Origin: Mycobacteroides immunogenum
GTDB taxonomy: Bacteria; Actinomycetota; Actinomycetes; Mycobacteriales; Mycobacteriaceae
Assembly (NCBI RefSeq): GCF_001605725.1
Contig: NZ_CP011530.1
Coordinates: 310,001 to 374,000, forward strand
DNA: 64,000 nt
Direction of reading: 5' to 3'
The notes under the pieces are model-generated. The model saw nothing but the letters and a program-made list of their open reading frames with translations. It was not told the DNA's origin and did not search any database. Positions 16,811 to 25,250 of this stretch are shown piece by piece. Made by a program: the position numbers and the translations under genes. Positions within the stretch are counted from its first letter, which is position 1; each line of letters starts with the position of its first letter.

Positions 16811-16821
16811 CTTCTATCTCC

Positions 16822-18822
16822 TTATGCCACTTGCCTTCTCGATTGATTGAGACTCGTGTACTTCTGGCTGGCGTACACGGCTTCTCCCCACCGTCCCCAG
16901 CTCATCGCTTCTGCGGCGTCCGAGAGATACCACCTGGCGAGTCCATCGAGATACCCAGTGGGCTGCGTGCCGACCCACCTGGCCGACCGAAGCCGAGCCG
17001 ACTCGACATCCAACTCGCTGCATCCCGTGCTCCCAATCGACGCACGAGCGAAAGTGGACAGAGCTTCATCATCCGTCACATCATCACGACCACGAAATAC
17101 CTTGCAAGCCAATAATTCCCCGCCCTCAACGAGTGCCTGGTACTGCTCGACGGTCTGGCTGCTCTCCCCGCCCGGAACGGTGCTCAGCACCTGCTCGATG
17201 GCCCATCCACGGGGGATGAGGGAGGTGAGTTTGTCGGTGACCATGAGGGAGCCAGCCAGCTCGGACGTGGCTGGCGTGTTGGGCATTTCGTCCAGCGGGA
17301 TGACCCCGTGGGGCAGGAGAACATCATGGGGATGAATGGATAGGGCGTCCGCTGTCACGTAGACGGTTCTGTGCTCCAGGCCCCGCCTGATGCTGGCGAC
17401 GGTGAGGGGCTGAGACCAGTTGGACTGGTCGAACTGCTGGCGGAGCGTGGCCAGCACGAGGTGCAGATGAGCCTCGCCATCGGGCAGCTCGGAGATGAAA
17501 AGAGCTGGGATGTAGGTGGTCTCGGACTTGGGGAGGTCGAGGCCAGGAGCCAGGCCGTATGTCCGTTGCAGCCAAGCCAAGTCGGCCACGGGGCCACGAG
17601 CTGGTGGTGGACTCTGGGCAGGAGCGGGAGCCGCTGGGCTGGACGGGGCTGGTGTCCCCTGAGACGTGGGAACGCCCTGGGTGACGGGTGGCGGGGTGAG
17701 ACCCCCGCCGATGGGCGCGAGCCCTCCTGGAGTCACGGGGCTCATGGGAGGTGCGCCACTGGTGCCAGGTGTGATGCCCGTGGACACGGGAACAGTCGGC
17801 GTGGCGGGTACCGCGCTTGCGACGGGGAGCTGATGTCCTACCGAGCTGGTGACCGCCGTGGCGATGTCCGCTGCAGCTGTGGGGATGTTCGGGAGTTCGA
17901 TGGACGGAATGCGCGGAAGCACTGGTGATTTCGTGGTCTGGTGCTGCTCGGACGGTTGGGGAACCTGCTGCTGACCAGCGGGAGCGCTGGTGGTGCCCGA
18001 CGCCGAGCCGTGCGAGGAACCAGTTCCGCTCGGAGCCGTGGTGTTGCCCGATGGGCCACTCCCTGAGACGAGATTGGCCAGTGTGGGATTCATGGCATGC
18101 GTCGGCGCGCTTAGCGTGCTGGGCGTCCCTGGCACACTGGGCGATTCGGCACTCGATAGGGTACTCGTGGCGCGAGGCATTTCAGGCAAGCGCTGCGGCT
18201 CGACGTGAGGCCCCTCCCCCGTGATGCTGTGGTGAACAGCCGCCTGCTCGACGGTGGGAGTCGCGGATGCAGCCGCGCGGACATAAGTCGGGGTGCGAGA
18301 TGCGCCAGGGTCACCCACGAGTGAGTGCCCGATACCGTCCAATTCTGTCGCGAGTGTTGCCGCCACAGAGCCGATTTCACCACGGTAGTGGTCGGTGAGG
18401 GTGGCCGATGATGGGGTAACGGGGGTGCCCGCAAGTTCGGAGTTGAAGGCATCACGGATTTCGCTTGTGCCTGTGGATACAAGTTGTCGGATACGGCGCT
18501 TGGCTCCCTCAATCTTGGTTGCGGCATCGGTCATCCATGCAGAGACGGTGGTGAGACTGCGGGCGTGCTCGCCCAATTGTTCTGACACCGAGGCGTACCC
18601 GCCCGATACCGACTCCGCTGTTCTTCCTCTCTCATCGACCATCTTGGACTCTGCGTCCGCCGCACTTTGCGCCTGCGCGGACGCGGCTGTCGAGGCATCG
18701 CCTGCGGCGACCTCTGCCGAGCGGTAGGACTGCTCACTCTCGGTTGGCCAGGAATGCCCGATCAGGGAGTATGGGTCATCCGTGGGCTTCTGGAGGTCTG
18801 GTATTGGAGTCACTATCGGCAC
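16822..18822 (-). CDS. large ESX-associated protein with DUF5631/DUF5632-like C-terminus
   Basis: 666 residues, GTG start at 18822 overlapping the upstream lipoprotein gene. Residues ~1-190 are predicted helical and begin DPYSLIGHSWPTESEQSYRS, like N-termini of mycobacterial ESX-secreted proteins. Residues ~195-410 form a long Pro/Thr/Ser-rich linker. The C-terminal ~250 residues (VADLAWLQRTYGLAPGLDLP ... GWAIEQVLSTVPGG ... WLSD-like helices) resemble domains of M. tuberculosis Rv3899c-type proteins (DUF5632 and DUF5631); this assignment is from memory of the family. Its place in a DNA-transfer operon suggests a cell-surface or secretion role in mating. Confidence 0.75.
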   Translation of the reverse strand: MPIVTPIPDLQKPTDDPYSLIGHSWPTESEQSYRSAEVAAGDASTAASAQAQSAADAESKMVDERGRTAESVSGGYASVSEQLGEHARSLTTVSAWMTDAATKIEGAKRRIRQLVSTGTSEIRDAFNSELAGTPVTPSSATLTDHYRGEIGSVAATLATELDGIGHSLVGDPGASRTPTYVRAAASATPTVEQAAVHHSITGEGPHVEPQRLPEMPRATSTLSSAESPSVPGTPSTLSAPTHAMNPTLANLVSGSGPSGNTTAPSGTGSSHGSASGTTSAPAGQQQVPQPSEQHQTTKSPVLPRIPSIELPNIPTAAADIATAVTSSVGHQLPVASAVPATPTVPVSTGITPGTSGAPPMSPVTPGGLAPIGGGLTPPPVTQGVPTSQGTPAPSSPAAPAPAQSPPPARGPVADLAWLQRTYGLAPGLDLPKSETTYIPALFISELPDGEAHLHLVLATLRQQFDQSNWSQPLTVASIRRGLEHRTVYVTADALSIHPHDVLLPHGVIPLDEMPNTPATSELAGSLMVTDKLTSLIPRGWAIEQVLSTVPGGESSQTVEQYQALVEGGELLACKVFRGRDDVTDDEALSTFARASIGSTGCSELDVESARLRSARWVGTQPTGYLDGLARWYLSDAAEAMSWGRWGEAVYASQKYTSLNQSRRQVA

Positions 18823-19298
18823 CCCTCGGGATAGTCACCGTCAACTGGGTCTGCGATGTCATGCCCGTCCAACAGCTCGCTCTTCACATGAGCCACGTAC
18901 CGCTCAAACCCCTTGCCCTCAGCCATATTCGCGTCACTGGCAGTCGGATGGTCACTAATGTCGGCGCGGGTAATGGCTAGAGCCTGCGTCACCCACCCGA
19001 GCTTCGTCCGTACCCATGTTTCTGTCGCTGGACTGCGAACTCCCGCAAGCTGTTTTGCAACGCTCGCCTTGTCTGGAAGTGTAATTCCCTGCGGTGCATC
19101 GCCGTTGAAAACAATCGGCAGCTTCGGGCAGTCTGGCAGCGGCTCGGTAGCCCACACGGCGCTCACGTCCACCAGCGCCCGAGCACTCACCGAACTGCTC
19201 GTCTGCCCCGCCGAACTCGACCCCGAGGGGGTGGTGGGGTGCACGGAGCACCCCACCAGTCCCACGCTGGCCGCGACGACCAGCGTCACGAGTTTCAT
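18813..19298 (-). CDS. putative lipoprotein of the transfer operon
   Basis: 161 residues from the ATG at 19298 (MKLVTLVVAASVGLVGCSVH), which gives a compact signal peptide with lipobox LVGC; an upstream in-frame start at 19334 is possible. A Ser/Thr-rich linker follows the lipidated Cys, then a folded region with Cys residues (PDCPKLPIVF ... YPEGCR) that could pair. No domain is recognised. It overlaps the ESX-associated gene downstream by ten bases. Confidence 0.72.
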   Translation of the reverse strand: MKLVTLVVAASVGLVGCSVHPTTPSGSSSAGQTSSSVSARALVDVSAVWATEPLPDCPKLPIVFNGDAPQGITLPDKASVAKQLAGVRSPATETWVRTKLGWVTQALAITRADISDHPTASDANMAEGKGFERYVAHVKSELLDGHDIADPVDGDYPEGCR

Positions 19299-19337
19299 TG
19301 TGCCCGTCCGGGATTGATAGGTAGTCATGGACACACG

Positions 19338-19643
19338 CTAATCCTTGGTGCGGATTTCTGGCTGAGACCAATCGCCTGGCTCACTGATGAGCGTGCCGTG
19401 CGGAGGCACCCCGACTACCAGGCCGCACTGGCTCGTGTCCAGCTCGGGAGTCCACTGACACCAGTCGGGAACAGACCATGTGTGGACGGGCTCATCCTCG
19501 CCTGGGCTGACGATGTAATCGCACGAGTGCGACCCGAGTTCGGGGTTCCACTGACACCAGCCCGATGGGTCGGCCTGGGCCACGGCCTGCGGTGCGGCGA
19601 GCAGGGCGAGAGTCGTGATGCCCGTGATGACAAGGCTTTTCAT
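19338..19643 (-). CDS. small exported cysteine protein with internal repeat
   Basis: 101 residues. A signal peptide ends near AQADP. The mature part holds two copies of a WCQWxPEL unit (SGWCQWNPELGSHSCDY and PDWCQWTPELDTSQCGL), each with two Cys, so two internal disulfides are likely. The stop-start overlap with the upstream secreted protein (19640-19643) shows translational coupling. Role unknown; it may be a wall-exposed component of the transfer apparatus. Confidence 0.72.
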   Translation of the reverse strand: MKSLVITGITTLALLAAPQAVAQADPSGWCQWNPELGSHSCDYIVSPGEDEPVHTWSVPDWCQWTPELDTSQCGLVVGVPPHGTLISEPGDWSQPEIRTKD

Positions 19644-19903
19644 CGTCCCTGACCTCCTGTCCAGGCTGGGGAAGCCGTGTGGACGAGGTACGCGGGGGGC
19701 TGCCCCAAGTCTTTCCCAGCACTAGCGATGCATGTATCGAAATCCCACGCATCGACACACGAGAATCCCGGAATCCGCACGGGCGAGTAGTCGCCACTTG
19801 GGGTTGGGCTTGGGGTCGGGTCGGCCAGCGCGGCTGGTGCGGCCAGTAGACCGACCGCCACGAGGCTCGCTGCCGTGGCCGCGAGGATCCTGGTGTTCTT
19901 CAT
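19640..19903 (-). CDS. small exported protein
   Basis: 87 residues from the ATG at 19903, preceded by GAGAAAGGAAGAA. A signal peptide (MKNTRILAATAASLVAVGLL, cleavage after ALA) is followed by a Pro/Thr stretch and a core FSCVDAWDFDTCIAS with two Cys. It belongs to the run of small exported proteins in the transfer operon. No family is recognised. Confidence 0.72.
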   Translation of the reverse strand: MKNTRILAATAASLVAVGLLAAPAALADPTPSPTPSGDYSPVRIPGFSCVDAWDFDTCIASAGKDLGQPPAYLVHTASPAWTGGQGR

Positions 19904-19955
19904 TTCTTCTTTCCTTTCTCTGATGGTCGGTCGGTCGAATTGTCTGGGTCGAGGT

Positions 19956-20519
19956 CTACTGGGACTGCTGGCGCAGGGAGGACAGCAAGCTCCCACCGCC
20001 CGCTGGTGGGGTGGACGGTGCTGGCGCAGGCACGGGGTCGGTGGCTGTGGGGTACTCGAACCCGTCGTCCAGCTCGTCCTCGTACGGGTAGTCCTCCTCG
20101 TCGTCCTCGGCCCAGTCGTCGTAGTCCTGGACGGAGCGAGGGCGAGCGTCCAGCTCGGCTACCCGCGCCTGAGCGCGCGAGATGGTGCGCTCGTCGCTCC
20201 ACTCCAGGAGCTTGAGTCCGATGACGAGCGCGGCGATGAGTCCCGCTGGCACGATCAGGAGCCAGCTCCACCACGGCAGTCCACTGGACGCGGGGTGCGC
20301 GGGCGCAGGTGGCTTCGCTGCCTCGGTGTCGTGCTGCTCGCACGCCTTGCGCGTGCTGGAGTTGATGTTGCAGTAGCTGTCGCGGAATCCGCTGCTGAGG
20401 GTCGTTGGCGCGGCGGTCGCCGTGGGCGCTGGCGGAGCGCTGCTCCCGCACGCGGCCAACGGAAAAGCCAGGGCTCCCGCGACGACCACGGCTGCGCCAA
20501 TTCTCTTGAAGTTCATCAT
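19956..20519 (-). CDS. lipoprotein with a transmembrane helix and acidic tail
   Basis: 187 residues starting MMNFKRIGAAVVVAGALAFP with lipobox LAAC and a strong ribosome-binding site (AGGAGGAA). After the exported segment with two Cys (YCNINSSTRKACEQ) there is one transmembrane helix (WWSWLLIVPAGLIAALVIGL). A charged, strongly acidic cytosolic part follows (DWAEDDEEDYPYEDELDDG), ending in Pro and Ser/Leu-rich sequence. The topology, lipid anchor outside and acidic tail inside, would suit a bridge between envelope proteins and a cytosolic motor such as the FtsK protein. Confidence 0.74.
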   Translation of the reverse strand: MMNFKRIGAAVVVAGALAFPLAACGSSAPPAPTATAAPTTLSSGFRDSYCNINSSTRKACEQHDTEAAKPPAPAHPASSGLPWWSWLLIVPAGLIAALVIGLKLLEWSDERTISRAQARVAELDARPRSVQDYDDWAEDDEEDYPYEDELDDGFEYPTATDPVPAPAPSTPPAGGGSLLSSLRQQSQ

Positions 20520-20525
20520 TTCCTC

Positions 20526-21134
20526 CTATGCCACTTCTGATTTCGTCGTCTCTGGCAAGCGCCACCCGCTCGGCAGCACCATCGGGCTCAGGGCTTTCAG
20601 CCGTGCGTCCGTGCACGGCACGGCGGTCGGGATTCCCACGACTGCGCACCCAGCAGCCGCGAGGGCCACTGCGGACATCCGATACGTTTCGCCACGGTCG
20701 CGCACGCTCGGCCATGTGTCGCGGACAGCACGGTCGAGCGCCACATATCCCCGATGCCCGACCGCGCCGTGGCCGCACAGCCACTTTTGTGCTGTGGCCG
20801 TGGCCAACTCGGCCACGGGGATCCCCGCGTCGAGCAGGCGACCCGTGATGGCCCACCAGAGTGCTGCTCTGCGCCCACCCGATGGGTCGCGGTTCATGTC
20901 ACCGAGAGTCAGTTTCGACATGACTACGAGGGTCGGCAATCCCCTAGAGAGCACGGCATCGAGCACCATTTCGGCGGTGTGGTCCGTGCGGGCGCGGGTG
21001 GCCGACAGCGAGTAGTCTCGCCCGCTCGGCGGGGCCACGATGAGGCCCGTGGACGGCACGGGCTCACCCTCGGCGACACGCGCGATGCTGACGGCGGTGA
21101 CCGTGACATCAAGTGCGATAACGCTGCGAGACAT
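20526..21134 (-). CDS. RuvC-like (RNase H fold) protein
   Basis: 202 residues from the ATG at 21134, just after the FtsK stop codon. It has an N-terminal SVIALDVTVTAVSIARV strand with Asp, a second strand GLPTLVVMSKLTLGDM, and PVAELATATAQKWLCGHGAVGHRGYVALDRAVRDTWP near the C-terminus. This resembles the strand order and the G-x-G...K/R segment of RuvC-type Holliday-junction nucleases. The usual Glu in the second strand is not clear, so activity is uncertain. It would suit processing of branched DNA during transfer or integration. Confidence 0.55.
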   Translation of the reverse strand: MSRSVIALDVTVTAVSIARVAEGEPVPSTGLIVAPPSGRDYSLSATRARTDHTAEMVLDAVLSRGLPTLVVMSKLTLGDMNRDPSGGRRAALWWAITGRLLDAGIPVAELATATAQKWLCGHGAVGHRGYVALDRAVRDTWPSVRDRGETYRMSAVALAAAGCAVVGIPTAVPCTDARLKALSPMVLPSGWRLPETTKSEVA

Positions 21135-21139
21135 GACAA

Positions 21140-23371
21140 TCACCACCCGTCCAAGTCGGTGCGCGGGGTCTCCCGCACGGGGTCGGAAGTCACGGTTTCT
21201 TCCTTCTTCGTGGGAGCGGGAGTTGCCCGCCTTCTGGGTGTTCGAGCAGGCTTGGCGGGCTCGGCCTTGGTCGTGGAAAGTGCTGTCACGTCCCATGTTT
21301 CCGAGTCCGCGTCAACGAAGTCGATTGCCGCCGTGGCGATACTGGCTGTCTGCGCACCGAGCCACTCGGGGCTCATGGGATCACATGTCTCCATGCCAGG
21401 GCGGAGGATGCCGTCGCGGTCAGTCAGCGGGACGACGGGTGTCTGGGCGACTTCTTCCAGGTCGCCGTCCGACCAGGCGGGTGATGCGGCTTGGATACCC
21501 AGTCTCGGCGCGAGCCACGGAACCGACGAGCTGATGGGCTCCCACTGCTCCCATGCACGGCGCACCTCGGGAGTCGGTGGAGCCACTTTCGGGTCAGCTT
21601 GGGGGTCGAGCGATGTGGTGCCGGGGCTCCATCCGTACAGCGACTGGAAGATGATGACTTTCTTGCCCAGCTCGTCGCCAGTCATGCCGCGCCCTTTGTG
21701 GCCGACCAGGCGAGGGCCAAGTTGCGCGGCGCGCTCACGGGTGGCCGCACCAAAAGCGTTGTTCAAAGTCTCGCTGTCGTCCGGGTTGCCGAGCGACACC
21801 GCCATAGAGATGTTCGCCTGCCAGGATCCTGGAATGCTCGCGGGATCGGACTGCTCTTTGCGCACGGTCTGCGTGGACAGCACAACATGGATTCGAGTCT
21901 CCCGCGCAACGCGGAGAAGAGAATCCACAAGCAGTCGGAACCACTTCAAGCCTTTGGTTCCGTACTGGCTCACGATGCCCATGCCCAGGTATCCGAACTC
22001 GTCGAGGATGACGGCGATGGGCGGGAAGTCGAAGGCTGTCGCGCCTTTTCCTTCCCGCTTCGCCTGTGCGGCTGCGGCGATGCGGCGGTCCATCTCGGAC
22101 TTGACCGCTTGCAGCATCACGACCAGTTGCGCGGTGTCCGTCGCAACCATCTGAATACCCGGAAGGCCCTCAAGGCCCGCGAAGTCGCTGGGCTTGCCCG
22201 AAGCGACGAACAGCCGCCAGCCGCCGCCCGCATCCCCGCCCGTGCGGGGATCGCGGTACCCCGCACGAAGCATTTCGATTTGCGTGCGAACCCAAACAGA
22301 CTTGCCGCCGCCCGTGCCGCCGACGATGAATGCGTGCGGGTGGTCAGCCAGCGGATAGGTCAGCCATTGGCCACGGGCATCAACGCCCATCACCCACTCG
22401 GCGGCGTGATACCGCGCTATCGCTTCGCTCACCGTGCCCACGGGAACACTCGGCGGCTCGGGTGCCAGCGCTTTCGGGAAAACATCGGGCGCGTCCTCGA
22501 AACGCAGCTCGATGCTGCCTGCGGGTCCGTCGAGAACCCGCAGATTCTCGGCCTTCACGCCCGACGCGGAGAAACCAGACCGCAACGCTGACAAGCCCCT
22601 GGTCCACTTGTCCGCCGCATCGCCAGTGCGGTGCGCGAACCGAAGAACCAGACCTGATTCATCGACGCTCGCGGCCACCAGCGCGGGCACATCGACCACA
22701 GTGGCCCTGCGTTCATACACGCCGTACTCGCCCTGCACGGCCTCCACGCGGGTCTCCGTCGTGGTCACCCCAGCCGCCTCGAAAAGCCGCGCAAGCCAAG
22801 CATCGTCACGAACGCTTTCGAGCATCGCGTACCTGTGAGCGATGTCGGGCAGCAGCGACTCCACACCGTCTGCCCAGCCGATGAACGCCACGTCACTCGC
22901 AAGCTCGGGGGCCTCCTGGCGAACAACTGACGAAATCACGTCACTCTCGGAAATCCCGCCGCCGGGGCGCAGGGCGAACACAGGCCCGCTCTCAGACGAG
23001 GACACTCCGAGCCGCGTAGCGAGGGAGACGGGAAGCGTCGCGCGCCAGTGAGTGAGCCAGATTGGCGGGATGCCCGCCGAGCCGCCAGTCCGCACGATCC
23101 TGGCCTGCGTGAGGATCCTCTTCTCCTCGGCGCTCCACACCTTGTCGCGCTCGGCCACCGCACGCTGCGCGTCCACTGCGGCACGCTGGGCGATAGCTTC
23201 CAGCTTTTCGGCGAGCCTCTCGCGCTCGACATCTGCTTTCTCGGAGTCCTTGAGCACCGCGAGCGCGTTCGCGTCGGACATCCGAACATCACGCTGCCAC
23301 ATGAAATCCTGGCGACGCTCCTGTTTGCGGGCGAGCGCGGCGCGGCGCGCATCGCGGCTCACGCCGACCAC
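21140..23371 (-). CDS. FtsK/SpoIIIE (TraB-type) DNA translocase
   Basis: 743 residues, GTG start at 23371 overlapping the upstream gene. The N-terminal ~95 residues are charged and coiled-coil-like. The FtsK domain has Walker A GGTGGGKS (351-358) and Walker B AVILDEFG (D457, E458), followed by HVVLSTQTVRKEQ. A Pro/Thr/Lys tail ends the protein. No transmembrane helices are seen; the neighbouring 111-residue protein (23359) may supply a membrane anchor. In actinobacterial plasmids and AICEs such a motor alone pumps double-stranded DNA between cells, recognising short repeats in a clt locus. Confidence 0.88.
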   Translation of the reverse strand: MVGVSRDARRAALARKQERRQDFMWQRDVRMSDANALAVLKDSEKADVERERLAEKLEAIAQRAAVDAQRAVAERDKVWSAEEKRILTQARIVRTGGSAGIPPIWLTHWRATLPVSLATRLGVSSSESGPVFALRPGGGISESDVISSVVRQEAPELASDVAFIGWADGVESLLPDIAHRYAMLESVRDDAWLARLFEAAGVTTTETRVEAVQGEYGVYERRATVVDVPALVAASVDESGLVLRFAHRTGDAADKWTRGLSALRSGFSASGVKAENLRVLDGPAGSIELRFEDAPDVFPKALAPEPPSVPVGTVSEAIARYHAAEWVMGVDARGQWLTYPLADHPHAFIVGGTGGGKSVWVRTQIEMLRAGYRDPRTGGDAGGGWRLFVASGKPSDFAGLEGLPGIQMVATDTAQLVVMLQAVKSEMDRRIAAAAQAKREGKGATAFDFPPIAVILDEFGYLGMGIVSQYGTKGLKWFRLLVDSLLRVARETRIHVVLSTQTVRKEQSDPASIPGSWQANISMAVSLGNPDDSETLNNAFGAATRERAAQLGPRLVGHKGRGMTGDELGKKVIIFQSLYGWSPGTTSLDPQADPKVAPPTPEVRRAWEQWEPISSSVPWLAPRLGIQAASPAWSDGDLEEVAQTPVVPLTDRDGILRPGMETCDPMSPEWLGAQTASIATAAIDFVDADSETWDVTALSTTKAEPAKPARTPRRRATPAPTKKEETVTSDPVRETPRTDLDGW

Positions 23372-23694
23372 CCCGAACCCTGCTCTGCTTGCACCTGCGC
23401 GGCGGCGCGCTGTACAGCGGCCTGGCCGCGCTTGTCGGCCTGGCGAACCGCGCGACGCACCACGGCACGCGCCTCACGCTCGGCGCGGGCCACTTCCAAC
23501 TGGGACTGCTGGCGCGCTTGCGCCCACTCGGTCGGACGAGCATGGGAGACAGGCCGAGAAGAACGACGGCCCTGCAATGACATCCATACGAGGAGCGCGG
23601 CGACGGCCAGGAGGCCGAACCCGACGACGGGATAGTCGGAAAGGACTGATAGTCCCGAAAAGCCCAGCAGGCCAGCGAAAATCAGCTTTCCCAC
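23359..23694 (-). CDS. small membrane protein with coiled-coil tail
   Basis: 111 residues. The N-terminus is hydrophobic with two close segments (MGKLIFAGLLGFSGLSVL and VVGFGLLAVAALLVWMSL). A basic, Ala/Arg/Gln-rich helical tail follows (QSQLEVARAEREARAVVRRA onward), probably a coiled coil. The stop overlaps the start of the FtsK-type gene, so it is likely the membrane partner of that motor. The upstream 676 bases contain no gene and hold the CTTACG repeat cluster. Confidence 0.72.
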   Translation of the reverse strand: MGKLIFAGLLGFSGLSVLSDYPVVGFGLLAVAALLVWMSLQGRRSSRPVSHARPTEWAQARQQSQLEVARAEREARAVVRRAVRQADKRGQAAVQRAAAQVQAEQGSGWSA

Positions 23695-24069
23695 GTCAAC
23701 CTCCTTTCGGGCTAGCTACCAGGGCGGGCGCGGAGCGGCTGACCTGGGGCTAATTGAGATTATAAACCCAGAATCTTTGCCATGTCAACCCTCAATGTCA
23801 CCAATTCCGGTGTGTATCAGCACATTCCGTTATGTTGGCATTAACACTGCACTTTGCTAATGGGTCAGAAAGGCCGCTGAACTGGGGAAACGAGGAATGC
23901 GGAGGGTGCGAGGGGTTGGATGTTTTCGCAGTTCAAAGGGGTTGGGGCTGAGCGCCGAGGGAGGGAAAGGCCAGGTCACTGGGGTTCTCGGGGGCCAGAG
24001 AGTTGCCGCGAGTCATCATGCCGAGTCGGAGACTCGGTGCGGTGAGGAGATTCGGCGGGTGCTGGTCGG

Positions 24070-24330
24070 CTTACGGATTGGGGAGACGGGTGGCCGAGAG
24101 GTCTTATGGCACTCCAGGATTGGGCCGTCAGTGAGCCTTACGGCGGGCGTTACGAGAGGGGCTCGGGAGCGGGTGTGTGAGAGGTGCTCGGGAGGCCGTA
24201 AAACGTGTTCCCTAGCAGGCCATATGGGAGTGTGCTCTCACCCGAAATCGAGGGTCTCGCGAATCTTACGGGCGACCTTACGTGGCTGCTTACGGCCCGT
24301 CTTACGGGGTATCTGAAGGTGGCTCTTACG
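24070..24330. repeat. CTTACG repeat cluster, candidate clt or origin locus
   Basis: Within the gene-free stretch 23695-24370 the hexamer CTTACG occurs at 24070, 24137, 24265, 24277, 24289, 24301 and 24325. A GTTACG occurs at 24149 and an inverted copy (GGCCGTAA) at 24194. Four copies are spaced exactly 12 bases apart (24265-24301), about one helical turn, with a fifth 24 bases on. Most read CTTACGG. The locus lies between the translocase operon and the DUF2637/replication genes, where AICE clt or replication sites are found. The remainder of the stretch (23695-24069) shows no recognisable gene. Confidence 0.7.
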
Positions 24331-24370
24331 TTTTCGAGCATTCGGGAGGTCGAGCGGTCGGGCAAAGGGC

Positions 24371-25216
24371 TCAGGACACAGCCACGAGGCCGTGGCGGCG
24401 CTCCCGCTCGGCCTCAGCCAGAACTTTTGAAATCACGCTGTGGTGCACGCCGACCCGCTCGGCCACCACGTTTTTCCGACTCTCCGACTCAGCCATCGCG
24501 AGTATCCGTGCGACCGTGGCGACGGGCTGGCGAACGGCCTTGCTCTCCACAATCCTCTCGGCCAGCGCGACCGTCTCGGGCGCGGGAGCCGCCGCGTCAG
24601 GAGCCTCCTGCGGCGCGTTGGGCGGCGCGGGACGCGGAGTCACGGGCGCGGCCGGGGTGGTGGAGCGCGGCGCGGTGGGCGCGCTCGGGGATGTGGTGGA
24701 GAGGGCTTGGCGCGGCGCGGTGGGGGTCGCGCGAGGGTTGCTGACCTGTGGTTGCGCGGCGCGCTGAGAGGCGCGGCGCGTCGGTTTATCTCCAACCGCA
24801 ACCAGCGCCAGGGTCGCGACGGCGATGGCCAAATCAATGACCAACGGCAAGACGAACGCGAGCGGGCGCGGGATGTGCGCGATGACTGCGAGGTCGCGCA
24901 GCGCGACGAAACTCAACATGAACGCGCCGAGTGCGAGGCCCGTCGTGGCTACGACGGCGGCGCGATACACCCGCCCGGAAGCCGAAGTTTTCGCAAGCAC
25001 GGCGATGCCGTGAACCGACGCCAACAACACTGTGGGAGGCACTGCCGCGACCGCTGCCGCGAGCCACCTGGTGGACTCGGACGCGGTGAGTGCTGCGTGG
25101 GCGACGTTCCCGGAGAGGGACACTACCGTCGCGCCAGCTAACCAAACCCAGAAGAATCGCACCGCCGCGCGGTGGTGCCGCTGCGCGAGTTCCGTGGACG
25201 TGAGGATCGTGCTCAT
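24371..25216 (-). CDS. DUF2637 (Spd-like) membrane protein
   Basis: 281 residues from the ATG at 25216; a GTG at 25258, overlapping the replication gene's end, is an equally possible start. Four hydrophobic helices lie in the first ~150 residues (FFWVWLAGATVVSLSGNVAH, WLAAAVAAVPPTVLLASVHG, GLALGAFMLSFVALRDLAVI, PLAFVLPLVIDLAIAVATLA), matching DUF2637 proteins of actinobacterial conjugative elements. A long Pro/Ala/Thr linker and a C-terminal HTH-like part follow (ILAMAESESRKNVVAERVGVHHSVISKVLAEAE), which could bind the adjacent repeats. Plasmid Spd proteins help spread transferred DNA in mycelia; the role in a rod-shaped cell is open. Confidence 0.78.
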   Translation of the reverse strand: MSTILTSTELAQRHHRAAVRFFWVWLAGATVVSLSGNVAHAALTASESTRWLAAAVAAVPPTVLLASVHGIAVLAKTSASGRVYRAAVVATTGLALGAFMLSFVALRDLAVIAHIPRPLAFVLPLVIDLAIAVATLALVAVGDKPTRRASQRAAQPQVSNPRATPTAPRQALSTTSPSAPTAPRSTTPAAPVTPRPAPPNAPQEAPDAAAPAPETVALAERIVESKAVRQPVATVARILAMAESESRKNVVAERVGVHHSVISKVLAEAERERRHGLVAVS

Positions 25217-25250
25217 GTAGCTCAGTGTTCCTGTCCTGGAGGGGAATTGA

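Noticed and set aside
20754-22154. 466-codon rightward frame antisense to the FtsK-type gene
   Set aside because: Shadow frame with biased composition that crosses two well-supported leftward genes.
24070-24330. CRISPR or simple tandem repeat
   Set aside because: Only a hexamer is conserved and spacing is 12 or more bases with variable sequence between; a protein-binding array is the better reading.
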